A DNA stretch of 64,000 bases. It comes from Streptomyces ruber. GTDB lineage: Bacteria; Actinomycetota; Actinomycetes; Streptomycetales; Streptomycetaceae. The notes below the pieces were generated by a model. That model saw only the letters and a list, made by a program, of their open reading frames with translations, made no database searches and was not told the origin of the DNA. This document shows, in pieces, positions 45,258 to 55,849 of this stretch. The stretch's first letter is position 1. Each line of letters begins with the position of its first letter. The position numbers and the translations under genes are program-made. The DNA lies in NCBI RefSeq assembly GCF_014648075.1, contig NZ_BMQK01000001.1, positions 434,001 to 498,000 on the forward strand, read 5' to 3'.

Positions 45258-46436
45258 GTGGACCTGTTCGAGTACCAGGCGAGGGACCTCTTCGCCAAGC
45301 ACGGTGTACCGGTGCTGGCCGGTGAAGTCATCGACACGCCTGAGGCGGCGCGCGCGGCGACCGAGCGCCTTGGCGGCAAGTCGGTCGTCAAGGCCCAGGT
45401 CAAGGTCGGTGGCCGCGGCAAGGCCGGTGGCGTGAAGCTGGCCGCGACCCCGGACGAGGCCGTCGCCCGCGCGACGGACATCCTCGGCATGGACATCAAG
45501 GGCCACACGGTCCACAAGGTGATGATCGCCGAGACGGCTCCGGAGATCGTCGAGGAGTACTACGTCTCCTACCTCCTCGACCGGACGAACCGCACGTTCC
45601 TCGCCATGGCCTCCGTCGCGGGCGGCATGGACATCGAGGAGGTCGCGGCGACCACCCCCGAGAAGCTCGCCAAGATCCCGGTCGACGCCAACGCGGGCGT
45701 CACCAAGGAGAAGGCCCAGGAGATCGTGGCCGCGGCGCAGTTCCCGGCCGAGGTCGCCGACAAGGTCGCCGACGTGCTGGTGACCCTGTGGGAGACCTTC
45801 GTCAAGGAGGACGCCCTCCTGGTCGAGGTCAACCCGCTCGCCAAGGTCGCCTCCGGTGACGTCATCGCCCTCGACGGCAAGGTCTCGCTGGACGCGAACG
45901 CCGAGTTCCGTCACCCGGAGTTCGAGGAGCTCGAGGACAAGGCGGCGGCCAACCCCCTCGAGGCCGCGGCCAAGGCCAAGGGCCTCAACTACGTCAAGCT
46001 CGACGGCGAGGTCGGCATCATCGGCAACGGCGCGGGTCTCGTCATGAGCACCCTGGACGTCGTCGCGTACGCCGGTGAGGCCCACGGCGGCGTGAAGCCC
46101 GCCAACTTCCTCGACATCGGCGGCGGCGCCTCCGCCGCGGTCATGGCGAACGGCCTGGAGATCATCCTCGGCGACCCGGACGTCAAGTCCGTCTTCGTCA
46201 ACGTCTTCGGTGGCATCACCGCCTGCGACGAGGTCGCCAACGGCATCGTCCAGGCGCTGCAGCTGCTCGCCGACCGTGGTGAGGACGTCAGCAAGCCGCT
46301 GGTCGTGCGTCTCGACGGCAACAACGCGGAGCTCGGCCGCAAGATCCTCTCCGACGCCAACCACCCGCTGGTCCAGCGCGTGGACACCATGGACGGCGCG
46401 GCCGACAAGGCCGCCGAGCTCGCGGCTGCGAAGTAA
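45258..46436 (+). CDS. sucC: Succinyl-CoA synthetase (ADP-forming) beta subunit
   Basis: GTG 45258 ([12 protein letters not shown]) follows AGGGACGG. The 392-residue subunit is an ATP-grasp protein: [23 protein letters not shown] (nucleotide and glycine-rich loop), [18 protein letters not shown] (metal-binding glutamate) and the succinate-binding C-terminal domain with [14 protein letters not shown]. With sucD it interconverts succinyl-CoA and succinate with NTP formation in the TCA cycle. sucD starts 21 bases later. A Crp-like site lies 180 bases upstream. Confidence 0.98.
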   Translation: MDLFEYQARDLFAKHGVPVLAGEVIDTPEAARAATERLGGKSVVKAQVKVGGRGKAGGVKLAATPDEAVARATDILGMDIKGHTVHKVMIAETAPEIVEEYYVSYLLDRTNRTFLAMASVAGGMDIEEVAATTPEKLAKIPVDANAGVTKEKAQEIVAAAQFPAEVADKVADVLVTLWETFVKEDALLVEVNPLAKVASGDVIALDGKVSLDANAEFRHPEFEELEDKAAANPLEAAAKAKGLNYVKLDGEVGIIGNGAGLVMSTLDVVAYAGEAHGGVKPANFLDIGGGASAAVMANGLEIILGDPDVKSVFVNVFGGITACDEVANGIVQALQLLADRGEDVSKPLVVRLDGNNAELGRKILSDANHPLVQRVDTMDGAADKAAELAAAK

Positions 46437-46457
46437 GGGACGAGGGACACCACAGCC

Positions 46458-47342
46458 ATGGCTATCTTCCTCAACAAGGACAGCAAGGTCATCGTCCAGG
46501 GCATGACCGGTGCCACGGGCATGAAGCACACCAAGCTCATGCTGGCCGACGGCACGAACATCGTCGGTGGCGTCAACCCGCGCAAGGCGGGCACGACCGT
46601 CGACGTCGACGGCACCGAGATCCCGGTCTTCGGCACGGTCGCCGAGGCGATGGAGAAGACGGGCGCCAACGTCTCCGTCCTCTTCGTCCCGCCGGCCTTC
46701 GCCAAGTCCGCCGTGGTCGAGGCGATCGACGCCGAGATCCCCCTCGCGGTCGTCATCACCGAGGGCATCGCGGTCCACGACTCGGCCGCGTTCTACGCGT
46801 ACGCCGTCGAGAAGGGCAACAAGACCCGGATCATCGGCCCGAACTGCCCCGGCCTGATCACTCCGGGCCAGTCGAACGCCGGCATCATCCCGGGCGACAT
46901 CACCAAGCCGGGCCGCATCGGCCTGGTCTCGAAGTCCGGCACGCTGACGTACCAGATGATGTACGAGCTCCGTGACATCGGCTTCTCGTCCGCCGTCGGC
47001 ATCGGCGGTGACCCGGTCATCGGCACCACGCACATCGACGCGCTCGCCGCGTTCGAGGCCGACCCCGACACCGACCTGATCGTGATGATCGGTGAGATCG
47101 GCGGCGACGCCGAGGAGCGCGCGGCCGACTTCATCAAGGCGAACGTGACCAAGCCGGTCGTCGGCTACGTCGCCGGCTTCACCGCGCCCGAGGGCAAGAC
47201 CATGGGCCACGCCGGCGCCATCGTCTCCGGTTCCTCCGGCACGGCCCAGGCCAAGAAGGAGGCCCTCGAGGCCGCGGGCGTCAAGGTCGGCAAGACCCCG
47301 ACCGAGACGGCCAAGCTGGCGCGCGAGATCCTGAACGGCTGA
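46458..47342 (+). CDS. sucD: Succinyl-CoA synthetase alpha subunit
   Basis: ATG 46458 follows GAGGGA. The 294-residue subunit has the CoA-binding Rossmann domain ([16 protein letters not shown]), [23 protein letters not shown] and the catalytic histidine that is phosphorylated during turnover, H251 in [17 protein letters not shown]. It forms the catalytic centre with SucC. Two stacked strong hairpins follow. Confidence 0.98.
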   Translation: MAIFLNKDSKVIVQGMTGATGMKHTKLMLADGTNIVGGVNPRKAGTTVDVDGTEIPVFGTVAEAMEKTGANVSVLFVPPAFAKSAVVEAIDAEIPLAVVITEGIAVHDSAAFYAYAVEKGNKTRIIGPNCPGLITPGQSNAGIIPGDITKPGRIGLVSKSGTLTYQMMYELRDIGFSSAVGIGGDPVIGTTHIDALAAFEADPDTDLIVMIGEIGGDAEERAADFIKANVTKPVVGYVAGFTAPEGKTMGHAGAIVSGSSGTAQAKKEALEAAGVKVGKTPTETAKLAREILNG

Positions 47343-47393
47343 CGCCGGCCGCCCGGCGGAGCCACCACGACGGTGGCTCGCTCATGGCGGTCA

Positions 47394-47499
47394 CGGGCCC
47401 GCACCCCTCTCACACGTGTGCTGTGCCGAGGAGGGTGCGGGCCCGCCCGTGTTCACGGCCGCACGGCCGGCTGTCCGGCCGTGCGGCCGTGAACACGGG
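47394..47499 (+). terminator. Double terminator after sucCD
   Basis: Two consecutive hairpins: a 13-bp stem (47394-47406 with 47433-47445) and a perfect 25-bp stem (47446-47470 with 47475-47499, CTGT loop). The second also faces the convergent sigma-like gene, which ends at 47507. Confidence 0.85.
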
Positions 47500-47506
47500 T
47501 ATCGCG

Positions 47507-48445
47507 TCAGCGCCCCTCCGGCACCAGACGGTGAGGCCCGCGCACCGTCTCCCGGCGCAGCTTCTCGCGCAGTTCCAGCTGTTCGTGGGACAGCGGTCCG
47601 GGGGCCACCCGTGGCGGCAGCCCCTGCACCACGGCCCCCGGGGACGCCGGTGCCTCGTAACGGTCGGGCGCGACCCTCAGCGTGAGGACGGTGGTGCCGG
47701 TCAACAGGACCGTGAAGGCGGCGGCCGCCCGGACCGAGAGCCGGGCACGGCGTTCGCCGCCGGTCCGGACACGGTCCGCCGTGACCGTGTCCACCACCGG
47801 GACGTGGTCCTCCCGCAGCGCCTCGCGGAGGCTGTGCCGCAGCGCCTCCGGGTCGGCCAGCCCGGGCAGCTGCGCGGCGACGGCTTCTCGCGCGTTCAGC
47901 AGCCGGGACGCCGCGGCGGGTGTGCTGGCCTCGATCTCGGCGGCCGTCTCCGGGAGGCCGAGCCCGAGCCCGTCGTACAGCAGCAGGGCGCGCCGGTACG
48001 GTGGCGGCAGCTCCAGCAGCACGTCGGCCAGGACCCGGCCGGCCGGGTCCCGCGACGAACCCTGCGAGCCGGACGAGGGGGAACTCGCCCGGCGGTGGAT
48101 CCGCGGGCGCAGCCGCCGCCAGGGAGAGAGCGCGTACTCGTGAGCCGCGGCCCGCACCCATCCCGCCGGGTCCCGGTCGACGGCCACCTCAGGCCAGTGC
48201 TGCCAGGCGAGCTGAAAGGCGCGCTCGACGGCCCGATGGGCATGCCGAGGCCGTCCGGTGAGCAGGAAGACCTGCCGTACGAGGGCGGGGGCGCCGAGCG
48301 CGTACAGGGCGTCGAAGGCCTGGGCGGGCGCGGCGCCGGGCGCGGCCGTGCCGGAGCCCGCACCGTCCTCCACGCCCTTCGCGCCCAGCACGTCGCTCAC
48401 GCCCTTCGCGCCCAGCACGTCATTCACGCCCTCCGCGTCCTTCAT
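47507..48445 (-). CDS. Sigma-70-like DNA-binding protein fused to a membrane segment
   Basis: ATG 48445 is tentative; 48469, GTG 48457 and GTG 48427 are possible. The 312-residue protein has an ECF-sigma-like fold: region 2-like sequence (ALVRQVFLLTGRPRHAHRAVERAFQLAWQHWPEV) and region 4-like helix-turn-helix (ELPPPYRRALLLYDGLGLGLPETAAEIEAS). It then continues into one membrane helix (RAAAAFTVLLTGTTVLTL) and a short outside tail, which true ECF factors lack. It may be a membrane-held sigma factor or a decoy. The N-terminus repeats VNDVLGAKG and VSDVLGAKG. It is divergent from perM. Confidence 0.7.
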   Translation of the reverse strand: MKDAEGVNDVLGAKGVSDVLGAKGVEDGAGSGTAAPGAAPAQAFDALYALGAPALVRQVFLLTGRPRHAHRAVERAFQLAWQHWPEVAVDRDPAGWVRAAAHEYALSPWRRLRPRIHRRASSPSSGSQGSSRDPAGRVLADVLLELPPPYRRALLLYDGLGLGLPETAAEIEASTPAAASRLLNAREAVAAQLPGLADPEALRHSLREALREDHVPVVDTVTADRVRTGGERRARLSVRAAAAFTVLLTGTTVLTLRVAPDRYEAPASPGAVVQGLPPRVAPGPLSHEQLELREKLRRETVRGPHRLVPEGR

Positions 48446-48452
48446 ACCTCTG

Positions 48453-48518
48453 CGCACGGAAAACCACATAAAAGTATCTTGAGCGACACATCCATGTTTC
48501 GTCCGTTACGCACGGAAA
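48453..48518. promoter_or_regulatory. Direct repeat in the sigma-like / perM divergent promoter
   Basis: CGCACGGAAA occurs at 48453-48462 and 48509-48518, both on the plus strand, flanking the short intergenic region. GATACT on the minus strand near 48475 is a -10 candidate for the sigma-like gene. Confidence 0.35.
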
Positions 48519-48536
48519 GCGCGTGTCGTTGGGAGC

Positions 48537-50249
48537 ATGGCCGTCGTGACCCATGTGACCGACCCGGCCGATCCGGCCCGTCAGGCGACCTCCCGCTTCC
48601 CCTTCTCGCCGCCGTCCGCACTGGCCTCGGGGCTGTTGGGCGGGGTCGTCGCGGCGGGGCTCGGACTCGGCGCGTTCGGCGTCCTGGTGACCCTGTTGTG
48701 GATCACCTCGCCGTACCCGGACAGCGGACCGAGCGGGGTGGCGCACGTCGCGGCGTCGCTGTGGCTGCTGGCCCACGGTGTCGAGCTCGTCCGCACCGAC
48801 ACCCTTTCCGGCATCCCCGCGCCCGTCGGCATCACCCCGCTCCTGCTGCTCGTCCTCCCCGTACGGCTCGTGCACCGGGCGGCACGGAACGCGGCGGACG
48901 ACCCGTCCGTCTCCTCCCGCTCGGCGTGGACGGGGGTCGTGACGGCGTACGCGGCCGTCGGCGGGGCGGTCGCGCTGTACGCCTCCGGCGGCGAGCCGCG
49001 CCCGTCCTGGCCCCATGCGGCGCTCTGCGTACCGCTGCTCGCGGCGGGAGCGGCGGCCGCGGGGGTGTGGACGGCGTACGGAAGGCCGCGCGGTCCGCTG
49101 CCGGCCTGGCTCGGCGAACGGGCCGGTCCGGCGGCCCGGCGGCGGCTGGCCGTCGCCGGACGGGCCGCGGGCGCGGGTACGGCCGTGCTGGCCGGCGGGG
49201 GCGCGCTGCTCGTGGCGCTGTCCCTGGTCCTGCACGGTGACACGGGCCGGGCGTCCTTCGTCCGGCTCACGGAGATCTGGTCGGGCCGCTTCGCCGTCCT
49301 GCTGCTGTGCGTGGCCCTGATGCCGAACGCGGTGGTGTGGGCGGCCTCGTACGGGCTCGGACCCGGTTTCGCGCTGGGGGCGGGCCGGATGACGGCGCCG
49401 CTGGTCCCGGCGCCGCCGGACTCCCTGCTGCTGCCCTTCCCGCTCCTGTCGGCCGCGCCGGAGACGGGGACGAGCGTGTACGGATCGCCGCTGCTGTGGG
49501 CGGTGGGCGCGGTACCGCTGGCCGCCGGGGTGACGGTGGGCCGGTTCACCGCGGCAGCGGCGGCCCGCGGGGACCGGGGTACGCCCTGGTCCGGCCGCCA
49601 AACCCTCGCCACGACCGTCTGCGCGTCCGCGCTGTGCGGGCTCGCCGTGGCCGCCCTCGCCGCCCTGTCCGGCGGCGGCCTGGGCGTCGCCACGCTGGCC
49701 GGCGTCGGGCCGGTGTGGTGGCAGGCGGGGGCCGCCGCGGTCGTCTGGACGTCGGTGGTGGGGATGCCGGTGGCACTCGGGGCACGGGCCTGGAGCACGC
49801 GCGACCGGAAGCGCCGAACGCATCGGAGAGCCGAGGCGTTCAGGATGTTCCGGATGTTCCGGATGTTCCGGAAGTTCTGTAAGTTCCGGATGTTCCGGAA
49901 GCCCCGGGAGGCGGGGCAGGGGCCGTCCCGTTCGGGTGGCGGCCGGATGCGAGGTCCGGCCCGGCCGGGACCGCACAGGACGGCCGAGGCGCCGGAAGCA
50001 GGCCCGGGCTCCGGTCCCGGATCCGGCGCCCGCCCCTGCGCGGACGCCCGCCCCCGCGTCCGTACCCGCCGCCTCGGCCGTGCGCTGCCGCCCGGTACGT
50101 GGTCCGCGTGGCCCCGCGGGCGGCGGGGCTCCCGCGGCGTGCCGGAGCGGGCCTCCGGGGACGCCGCGTTCGAACCGTACGACTTCCTGCCGGTGGAGAC
50201 CGTGGACAAGCCCGCGAGCGAGTCCGCGCACGGGTCCCCGAAGGAGTAG
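48537..50249 (+). CDS. perM: Cell-division membrane protein PerM-like (DUF6350)
   Basis: ATG 48537 ([10 protein letters not shown]) opens a 570-residue protein with about ten membrane helices (for example [30 protein letters not shown] and [22 protein letters not shown]) and a basic, disordered C-terminus containing repeated RMF and RKF triplets (49847-49900). In Mycobacterium tuberculosis, perM (Rv0955) sits between sucCD and purN, and the same order is seen here, which is the main support for the name. The protein stabilises division factors in mycobacteria; its role in Streptomyces is inferred. Confidence 0.78.
   Translation: MAVVTHVTDPADPARQATSRFPFSPPSALASGLLGGVVAAGLGLGAFGVLVTLLWITSPYPDSGPSGVAHVAASLWLLAHGVELVRTDTLSGIPAPVGITPLLLLVLPVRLVHRAARNAADDPSVSSRSAWTGVVTAYAAVGGAVALYASGGEPRPSWPHAALCVPLLAAGAAAAGVWTAYGRPRGPLPAWLGERAGPAARRRLAVAGRAAGAGTAVLAGGGALLVALSLVLHGDTGRASFVRLTEIWSGRFAVLLLCVALMPNAVVWAASYGLGPGFALGAGRMTAPLVPAPPDSLLLPFPLLSAAPETGTSVYGSPLLWAVGAVPLAAGVTVGRFTAAAAARGDRGTPWSGRQTLATTVCASALCGLAVAALAALSGGGLGVATLAGVGPVWWQAGAAAVVWTSVVGMPVALGARAWSTRDRKRRTHRRAEAFRMFRMFRMFRKFCKFRMFRKPREAGQGPSRSGGGRMRGPARPGPHRTAEAPEAGPGSGPGSGARPCADARPRVRTRRLGRALPPGTWSAWPRGRRGSRGVPERASGDAAFEPYDFLPVETVDKPASESAHGSPKE
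49847..49900 (+). repeat. 9-bp repeats encoding Arg-Met-Phe
   Basis: Units near CGGATGTTC and CGGAAGTTC repeat in frame in the perM tail, giving RMF and RKF triplets. Confidence 0.7.
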
Positions 50250-50266
50250 GCCGGCCCGGGAGCGGG

Positions 50267-51196
50267 TCAGTCCGAGCTCAGGATCCCCTGCAGCTCGTCG
50301 GGCAGGAACCTTTCGCAGGACTCCCTCGACGCCGTCGTCAGCGCGTCGTTCTGGCAGGTGTAGTAGTCGCGGTAGACCAGCTGCGCGGTGAACGACACGG
50401 CGACCATCAGGAGACCCAGGGACGCCAGGACCACACCGCTGATCGCCGCCGTCGCCTGCGGGCGGGGGCCCGCGCCGGTCGCGGCGGGTGCGGGTGCGGC
50501 GGGCGCGGGGGCGCCGGATGCGGGAGCGGCGGGTACGGGCGTGTCGGAGGAGGCGTCCGGACGGCGCGAGGTGCCGCGCAGGGAGCTGATGCCCCAGTGC
50601 AGGGCCAGCGCGCCGAGCAGCAGCGCCACGTACGGCCAGCCGAAGAGGGAGAAGAAGAAGGCCCACAGTCCCGCCAGCAGCGCGTACCGGGCGCGCCGCT
50701 GGACCGGGTCCGTCGGGTCCCAGCGCATACCGGCACCCGGGCCGCCCTCGGGCCCGCCCTGTCCGTGCGGGCCGCTCTGTCCGTTGGGGCCGCCCGGTCC
50801 ACCGGGTCCGCCCGGTCCGCCGGAGTGGCGGGGGCGCTCGCCGAACCCGCCGCCCGTGGCACGTCCGGGCTGCCGGTCGCTCCACTGGCTGCCCCACGGT
50901 GAACGCCTGCCCTTGTCCTCCGTCTCCTGTCCGCCCGCGGGGCGGCGCGGCTGCCACGGCCGGTCCGGCGCCCCCTCGGGCGGCGGCGCGAACGGATTGT
51001 CGTCGGCGGGAGCCGAAGGAGAGGAAGCGGGAGCCTGGGACCCGTGCCCGTCGCCGGTGTCCTGCCCGGTCTTCGGCACGCTCCCGCCCCCCTGCGGCGG
51101 GGACACCTCGTCGCCCGAGCGCGATCCGGAACTCGGGGCGGAGGAGTGCCGCTCACGCAGCAGGAGCGGAGGGAGTCGGAGGCTGCGGTCCGGCAT
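50267..51196 (-). CDS. Proline/glycine-rich membrane protein next to perM
   Basis: ATG 51196 is the longest start; later ones are possible because the first 150 residues are low-complexity, with a collagen-like [11 protein letters not shown] stretch and [12 protein letters not shown]. Two or three helices follow: [37 protein letters not shown] and [26 protein letters not shown], then an outside [19 protein letters not shown] tail with two Cys. It is in the place occupied in mycobacteria by the transmembrane gene next to perM (Rv0954), so the pair probably works together. It is convergent with perM. Confidence 0.75.
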   Translation of the reverse strand: MPDRSLRLPPLLLRERHSSAPSSGSRSGDEVSPPQGGGSVPKTGQDTGDGHGSQAPASSPSAPADDNPFAPPPEGAPDRPWQPRRPAGGQETEDKGRRSPWGSQWSDRQPGRATGGGFGERPRHSGGPGGPGGPGGPNGQSGPHGQGGPEGGPGAGMRWDPTDPVQRRARYALLAGLWAFFFSLFGWPYVALLLGALALHWGISSLRGTSRRPDASSDTPVPAAPASGAPAPAAPAPAATGAGPRPQATAAISGVVLASLGLLMVAVSFTAQLVYRDYYTCQNDALTTASRESCERFLPDELQGILSSD

Positions 51197-51631
51197 CAGG
51201 TGTGCGTCTTCCCCTTGGAATCGATACGTCGGTATGTCGGTATTCGGGCTGTCGGTGCGCGGGCTGTCGGTGTGCGGGCTGATCGGTGTGCGGGCTGTCG
51301 GTGTCAGGGCTGCCGTGCGCGGGCTCGGTAACCGGCCGGAACCGGTACGGGTACCGCGCCGGTGTCGGTCGGGGCGCGCCCGGGACGGTCCCGGACCGCC
51401 TTCCCGTCCTTGGTCAACGTCCCGCGCGAGCGAGGCGTTCCCCGTGGTGTGCCGGGTTCCCGGGTGGATGCTTTCCAGACGCTACCTTCCGGCCGCGCCC
51501 CCGTCCCGTGGGGGCCCGGTGCGCTGCCGGTATCGTTGCTGACGGTCGGCCGCTTCGTAGACTTCCCCGTATCCCGGGGCGCGAAGCGTTCGTAGGACCG
51601 CACAAAGATCCCCCCGAGAAAGGGCCCCTCC
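51197..51631. other. Intergenic region upstream of purN with direct repeats
   Basis: From about 51226 to 51326, units near CGGGCTGTCGGTGTG recur five to six times with variable spacing. A weak TAGGAC near 51594 is a possible purN -10. No gene or riboswitch was recognised in the remaining sequence. Confidence 0.5.
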
Positions 51632-52270
51632 GTGGCCGAGCCCGTGGTCGAGTCCGCGGCCAAACGCCTTGTCGTCCTGGTCTCCGGATCCGGTACGAAC
51701 CTGCAGGCGCTGATCGACGCCATCGCCGAGACGGGCCCCGGGGCCTACGGCGCCGAGATCGTGGCCGTCGGCGCGGACCGCGGCGGCATCGAGGGACTCG
51801 CCCGCGCCGAGCGCGCCGGGCTGCCGACCTTCGTGTGCCGGGTCAAGGACCACGCCACCCGCGAGGAGTGGGACGCGGCGCTCGCCGAGGCCGTCGCCGC
51901 GTACGAGCCGGACCTCGTGGTGTCCGCCGGGTTCATGAGGATCGTGGGGAAGGAGTTCCTGGCGCGGTTCGGCGGACGGTTCGTGAACACGCACCCCGCC
52001 CTGCTGCCCAGTTTCCCGGGAGCCCACGGTGTGCGGGACGCGCTCGCGTACGGCGCCAGGGTCACCGGATGCACCGTCCACTTCGTCGACGACGGCGTCG
52101 ACACCGGGCCGATCATCGCGCAGGGCGTGGTGGAGATCCGGGACGAGGACGACGAGAGCGCGCTGCACGAGCGCATCAAGGAAGTCGAGCGAAGGCTGCT
52201 CGTCGACGTCGTGGGGCGCCTCGCCCGCAACGGCTATCGCATTGAGGGACGAAAGGTAGTTATCCAGTGA
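51632..52270 (+). CDS. purN: Phosphoribosylglycinamide formyltransferase
   Basis: GTG 51632 ([12 protein letters not shown]) gives 212 residues. The folate-dependent GAR transformylase pattern is clear: [54 protein letters not shown] with catalytic N and H, and the aspartate in [13 protein letters not shown]. It formylates glycinamide ribonucleotide with 10-formyl-THF in purine synthesis. It overlaps purH by 4 bases (GTGA). Confidence 0.97.
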   Translation: MAEPVVESAAKRLVVLVSGSGTNLQALIDAIAETGPGAYGAEIVAVGADRGGIEGLARAERAGLPTFVCRVKDHATREEWDAALAEAVAAYEPDLVVSAGFMRIVGKEFLARFGGRFVNTHPALLPSFPGAHGVRDALAYGARVTGCTVHFVDDGVDTGPIIAQGVVEIRDEDDESALHERIKEVERRLLVDVVGRLARNGYRIEGRKVVIQ

Positions 52271-53829
52271 CCGCCGAGAGCAACAAGCGGCCGATTCGCC
52301 GGGCGCTCGTCAGCGTCTACGACAAGACCGGGCTCGAGGAGCTCGCCCAGGGGCTCCACGAGGCCGGCGTCGACCTCGTCTCCACCGGGTCGACCGCCTC
52401 CCGCATCGCCGCCGCCGGCGTCCCCGTCACCAAGGTCGAGGAGCTCACCGGCTTCCCCGAGTGCCTGGACGGCCGGGTCAAGACCCTGCACCCGAAGGTG
52501 CACGCGGGCATCCTCGCCGACCTGCGCCTGGAGGACCACCAGCGGCAGCTCGCCGAGCTGGGCGTCGAGCCGTTCGACCTGGTCGTCGTCAACCTCTACC
52601 CGTTCCGCGAGACGGTCGCCTCCGGGGCGACGCCCGACGAGTGCGTCGAGCAGATCGACATCGGCGGCCCGTCCATGGTCCGCGCCGCCGCCAAGAACCA
52701 CCCCTCCGTCGCCGTGGTCACCAGCCCCGCCCGGTACGCGGACGTCCTCGCCGCGGTGAAGGACGGCGGCTTCGACCTGACCGCCCGCAAGCGGCTCGCC
52801 GCCGAGGCCTTCCAGCACACCGCCGCGTACGACGTCGCGGTCGCCTCCTGGTTCGCCACCGAGTACGCCCCCGTGGACGACTCGCAGTTCCCCGACTTCC
52901 TCGGCGCCACCTGGGAGCGCGAGCACACCCTCCGCTACGGCGAGAACCCGCACCAGCCCGCCGCCCTCTACACCTCGGGCACGGGCGGCCTGGCCGAGGC
53001 GGAGCAGCTGCACGGCAAGGAGATGTCGTACAACAACTACACGGACACGGACGCCGCCCGCCGTGCCGCGTACGACCACGACGAGCCCTGCGTCGCGATC
53101 ATCAAGCACGCCAACCCCTGCGGCATCGCGGTCGGCGCGGACGTCGCCGAGGCGCACCGCAAGGCGCACGCGTGCGACCCGCTGTCCGCGTTCGGCGGCG
53201 TGATCGCCGTGAACCGGCCGGTGAGCAAGGAGATGGCCGAGCAGGTCGCGGAGATCTTCACCGAGGTCATCGTCGCGCCGGACTACGAGGAGGGCGCGCT
53301 CGAGGCCCTCACCAAGAAGAAGAACATCCGCGTGCTGCGCGCCCCCGAGGCGCCCTCCGCCCCGGTCGAGGTCAAGCCGATCGACGGCGGCGCGCTGCTC
53401 CAGGTCACCGACCGGCTCCAGGCCGACGGCGACGACCCGGCCAACTGGACCCTCGCGACGGGTGAGGCGCTGACCGAGGACGAGCTGGCGCAGCTCGCCT
53501 TCGCCTGGAAGGCCTGCCGGGCCGTCAAGTCCAACGCGATCCTGCTCGCCAAGGACGGTGCCTCGGTCGGCGTCGGCATGGGTCAGGTGAACCGGGTCGA
53601 CTCCGCGAAGCTCGCGGTGGAGCGCGCCGGTGCCGAGCGGGCGCGTGGGGCGTACGCCGCCTCCGACGCCTTCTTCCCGTTCCCCGACGGATTGGAGATC
53701 CTCACCGAGGCGGGCGTCAAGGCCGTGGTCCAGCCCGGCGGTTCGGTCCGGGACGAGCAGGTCGTCGAGGCCGCGCAGAAGGCGGGCGTCACGATGTACT
53801 TCACGGGGACGCGGCACTTCTTCCACTGA
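52267..53829 (+). CDS. purH: Bifunctional AICAR formyltransferase / IMP cyclohydrolase
   Basis: GTG 52267 overlaps purN. The 520-residue enzyme has an N-terminal cyclohydrolase domain ([43 protein letters not shown]) and a C-terminal transformylase domain with [27 protein letters not shown], the catalytic lysine-histidine KHANPCG and RHFFH at the end. It performs the last two steps to IMP, which guaA later turns toward GMP. A CACTGAGCG repeat array begins at its stop codon. Confidence 0.98.
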   Translation: MTAESNKRPIRRALVSVYDKTGLEELAQGLHEAGVDLVSTGSTASRIAAAGVPVTKVEELTGFPECLDGRVKTLHPKVHAGILADLRLEDHQRQLAELGVEPFDLVVVNLYPFRETVASGATPDECVEQIDIGGPSMVRAAAKNHPSVAVVTSPARYADVLAAVKDGGFDLTARKRLAAEAFQHTAAYDVAVASWFATEYAPVDDSQFPDFLGATWEREHTLRYGENPHQPAALYTSGTGGLAEAEQLHGKEMSYNNYTDTDAARRAAYDHDEPCVAIIKHANPCGIAVGADVAEAHRKAHACDPLSAFGGVIAVNRPVSKEMAEQVAEIFTEVIVAPDYEEGALEALTKKKNIRVLRAPEAPSAPVEVKPIDGGALLQVTDRLQADGDDPANWTLATGEALTEDELAQLAFAWKACRAVKSNAILLAKDGASVGVGMGQVNRVDSAKLAVERAGAERARGAYAASDAFFPFPDGLEILTEAGVKAVVQPGGSVRDEQVVEAAQKAGVTMYFTGTRHFFH

Positions 53830-53909
53830 GCGCACTGAGCGCACTGAGCGGATCGCGCGCACTGAGCGGAGCGCGCGCACTGAGCGGAGCGGATCGCACG
53901 CACTGAGCG
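53824..53909 (+). repeat. CACTGAGCG repeat array over the purH stop codon
   Basis: Six copies of CACTGAGCG: three contiguous from 53824, then three spaced by GC-rich linkers. The first copy supplies the last His codon and the TGA of purH. Confidence 0.85.
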
Positions 53910-53941
53910 GCGGATCACCGCCGCCCGCCGCGCGGACGACA

Positions 53942-53986
53942 CAGGGCCGTGTCCTCACCCTCGCACGGGGTGGGGACACGGCCCTG
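53942..53986. terminator. Bidirectional terminator between purH and the RDD gene
   Basis: A 19-bp stem (53942-53960 with 53968-53986, one G-T pair) with a 7-base loop, between convergent genes. Confidence 0.85.
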
Positions 53987-54007
53987 CCGGACGACCGTAC
54001 AGTCCGG

Positions 54008-54718
54008 TCAGTTCTGGACGACCATGGTGCCGGCGGCCTTGTCGTGCCAGCCCTGCTGGCGGCCCGACTTGTCCCAGAACGGGGACAGGTAGACGATCAG
54101 CTGCCCGATGCCGCAGACGAAGCTGCCGACGATCGGGATGATGTAGCGGATGAACGAGGAGCCCAGGCCCGGCTTCTGCCCCGTGTCGGCCTTCACGACG
54201 CGGAGGCCGACGGCGAGCTTGCCCAGCGTCGCGCCCACCAGGCCGACCATCAGCCACTCGTAGAGCAGGCTGCATATCGCCAGGACGCCGAAGATTGCAC
54301 CGAACGCCGACACGAAGCTGCCGCTGGCGTCGTTGACGCAGGCCTCGTAGTCGGCCGCGTACGGGTCGCAGTCGCTGACCGTGCTGAGCGATCCGGCGAT
54401 GCCGGCGAAGGCGAACACGGAGTAGATGACGCCGATGATCAGGCTGTCGATCACTCGGGCGCCGAAACGGCGGCCCATCGAGGCGACGCGGGGCCCGGGG
54501 CCGCCCGGGTAGCCCGGCTGCTGCGGGTACCCGTAGCCCTGCTGGGGGTAGCCGTAGCCCTGCTGCGGCGCACCCTGCGGCGCCTGCGGGTAGCCGTAGC
54601 CGGGCTGCCCCTGGGGCGCCTGCTGGTAGCCGTATCCCGGCTGCGGCGGCTGCGGCGGCTGCTGCGGCTGCTGGCCCTGCGGGGGCCCGTAGGGGTTGTT
54701 CGGGTCGCCGAAGCTCAT
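54008..54718 (-). CDS. RDD family membrane protein with Gln/Gly/Tyr-rich N-terminus
   Basis: ATG 54718 (MSFGDPNNPY) has GGAGGAAA upstream. The 236-residue protein begins with a repeated PQ/GYGYPQ low-complexity tail, then an RDD domain: ASMGRRFGARVIDSLIIGVIYSVF, a WLMVGLVGATLGKLAVGLRVV stretch and IRYIIPIVGSF, three or so helices in all, ending DKAAGTMVVQN. RDD proteins are small membrane proteins of mixed function, some transporters. The prion-like repeats are also seen in other streptomycete membrane proteins. Confidence 0.87.
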   Translation of the reverse strand: MSFGDPNNPYGPPQGQQPQQPPQPPQPGYGYQQAPQGQPGYGYPQAPQGAPQQGYGYPQQGYGYPQQPGYPGGPGPRVASMGRRFGARVIDSLIIGVIYSVFAFAGIAGSLSTVSDCDPYAADYEACVNDASGSFVSAFGAIFGVLAICSLLYEWLMVGLVGATLGKLAVGLRVVKADTGQKPGLGSSFIRYIIPIVGSFVCGIGQLIVYLSPFWDKSGRQQGWHDKAAGTMVVQN

Positions 54719-54994
54719 GGCGAGGTTTTCCTCCGTGGTGCGGGGACGACGCGCGGCACGGTTCGGAGGAATGTTGCACAGATGCGGTCCGTCCCCCCGG
54801 CACTCCGCGGCACTGCGCCGCTCATCGTTCTTTAGCCATGGCTTATTTGTCCAGCCGCATTCGCTATGTGTTGTGCAAGAGCAACATCGCCGCTCATGGG
54901 CGGATAGGTGGACGAATACGGGCTGGTGGGCGCTTGGTGCGGGGCCGGGCACCCGGATTGGAACCCGGGGCGTGTCATCCGCGAGGATGGGAGC
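54719..54994. promoter_or_regulatory. Divergent promoter region, RDD gene / folD
   Basis: The block around 54828-54890 is unusually AT-rich for this genome and carries TGTTG-N8-CAACA (54868-54885), a short palindrome. No confident -10/-35 pair was assigned. Confidence 0.35.
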
Positions 54995-55849
54995 ATGACC
55001 GCCCAGATTCTCGATGGCAAGGCCACCGCAGCCGCGATCAAGTCCGATCTGACCGCCCGCGTGGCGGCTCTGAAGGAGAAGGGCGTCACGCCCGGCCTCG
55101 GAACGATCCTGGTCGGGGACGACCCCGGCAGCCAGAAGTACGTCGCGGGCAAGCACCGTGACTGCGCGCAGGTCGGCATCGCCTCCATCCAGCGCGAACT
55201 GCCCGCGACCGCCACGCAGGAGGAGATCGAGGCGGTCGTCCGCGAACTCAACGAGGACCCCGCCTGCACGGGTTACATCGTCCAGCTGCCGCTGCCCAAG
55301 GGCATCGACGAGAACCGCATCCTGGAGCTGATGGACCCGGACAAGGACGCGGACGGCCTGCACCCGATGAACCTGGGGCGCCTGGTCCTCAACGAGCCGG
55401 CACCGCTGCCCTGCACCCCCAACGGCGTCCTCACCCTGCTCCGCCGCTACGGCGTCGAAATCAAGGGCGCCGAGGTCGTGGTCGTGGGCCGTGGCGTCAC
55501 GATCGGGCGGCCCATGCCGCTGCTGCTGACGCGGCGCAGCGAGAACGCGACCGTGACCCAGTGCCACACCGGTACGCGCGACCTCTCGGCGCACCTGAAG
55601 CGGGCGGACATCATCATCGCGGCGGCCGGTTCCGCCCACCTGATCCGTCCCGAGGACGTGAAGCCGGGCGCCGCCGTCCTCGACGTCGGCGTCTCGCGCA
55701 ACGCCGAGGGCAAGATCGTGGGCGACGTCCACCCGGACGTCGCCGAGGTCGCCGGGTTCATCTCGCCGAACCCGGGTGGTGTGGGCCCGATGACGCGCGC
55801 CCAGCTGCTCGTCAACGTGGTCGAGGCGGCGGAGCGCAGTGTCGGCTGA
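54995..55849 (+). CDS. folD: Methylenetetrahydrofolate dehydrogenase / cyclohydrolase
   Basis: ATG 54995 ([10 protein letters not shown]) gives 284 residues, normal for FolD. Motifs: [23 protein letters not shown] with the catalytic Tyr/Lys, [32 protein letters not shown], and the NADP-binding [13 protein letters not shown] with [10 protein letters not shown]. It makes 10-formyl-THF, the formyl donor for purN and purH nearby. The next gene overlaps it by 11 bases. Confidence 0.98.
   Translation: MTAQILDGKATAAAIKSDLTARVAALKEKGVTPGLGTILVGDDPGSQKYVAGKHRDCAQVGIASIQRELPATATQEEIEAVVRELNEDPACTGYIVQLPLPKGIDENRILELMDPDKDADGLHPMNLGRLVLNEPAPLPCTPNGVLTLLRRYGVEIKGAEVVVVGRGVTIGRPMPLLLTRRSENATVTQCHTGTRDLSAHLKRADIIIAAAGSAHLIRPEDVKPGAAVLDVGVSRNAEGKIVGDVHPDVAEVAGFISPNPGGVGPMTRAQLLVNVVEAAERSVG

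Noticed and set aside
45231..47210. Minus-strand 659-codon frame over sucCD
   Set aside because: Antisense to two unmistakable TCA-cycle genes; low-complexity Asp/Val/Gly/Leu product.
48420..50957. Minus-strand 845-codon frame over perM
   Set aside because: Arg/Gly/Pro-rich with no recognisable motif; perM has clear membrane helices on the other strand.
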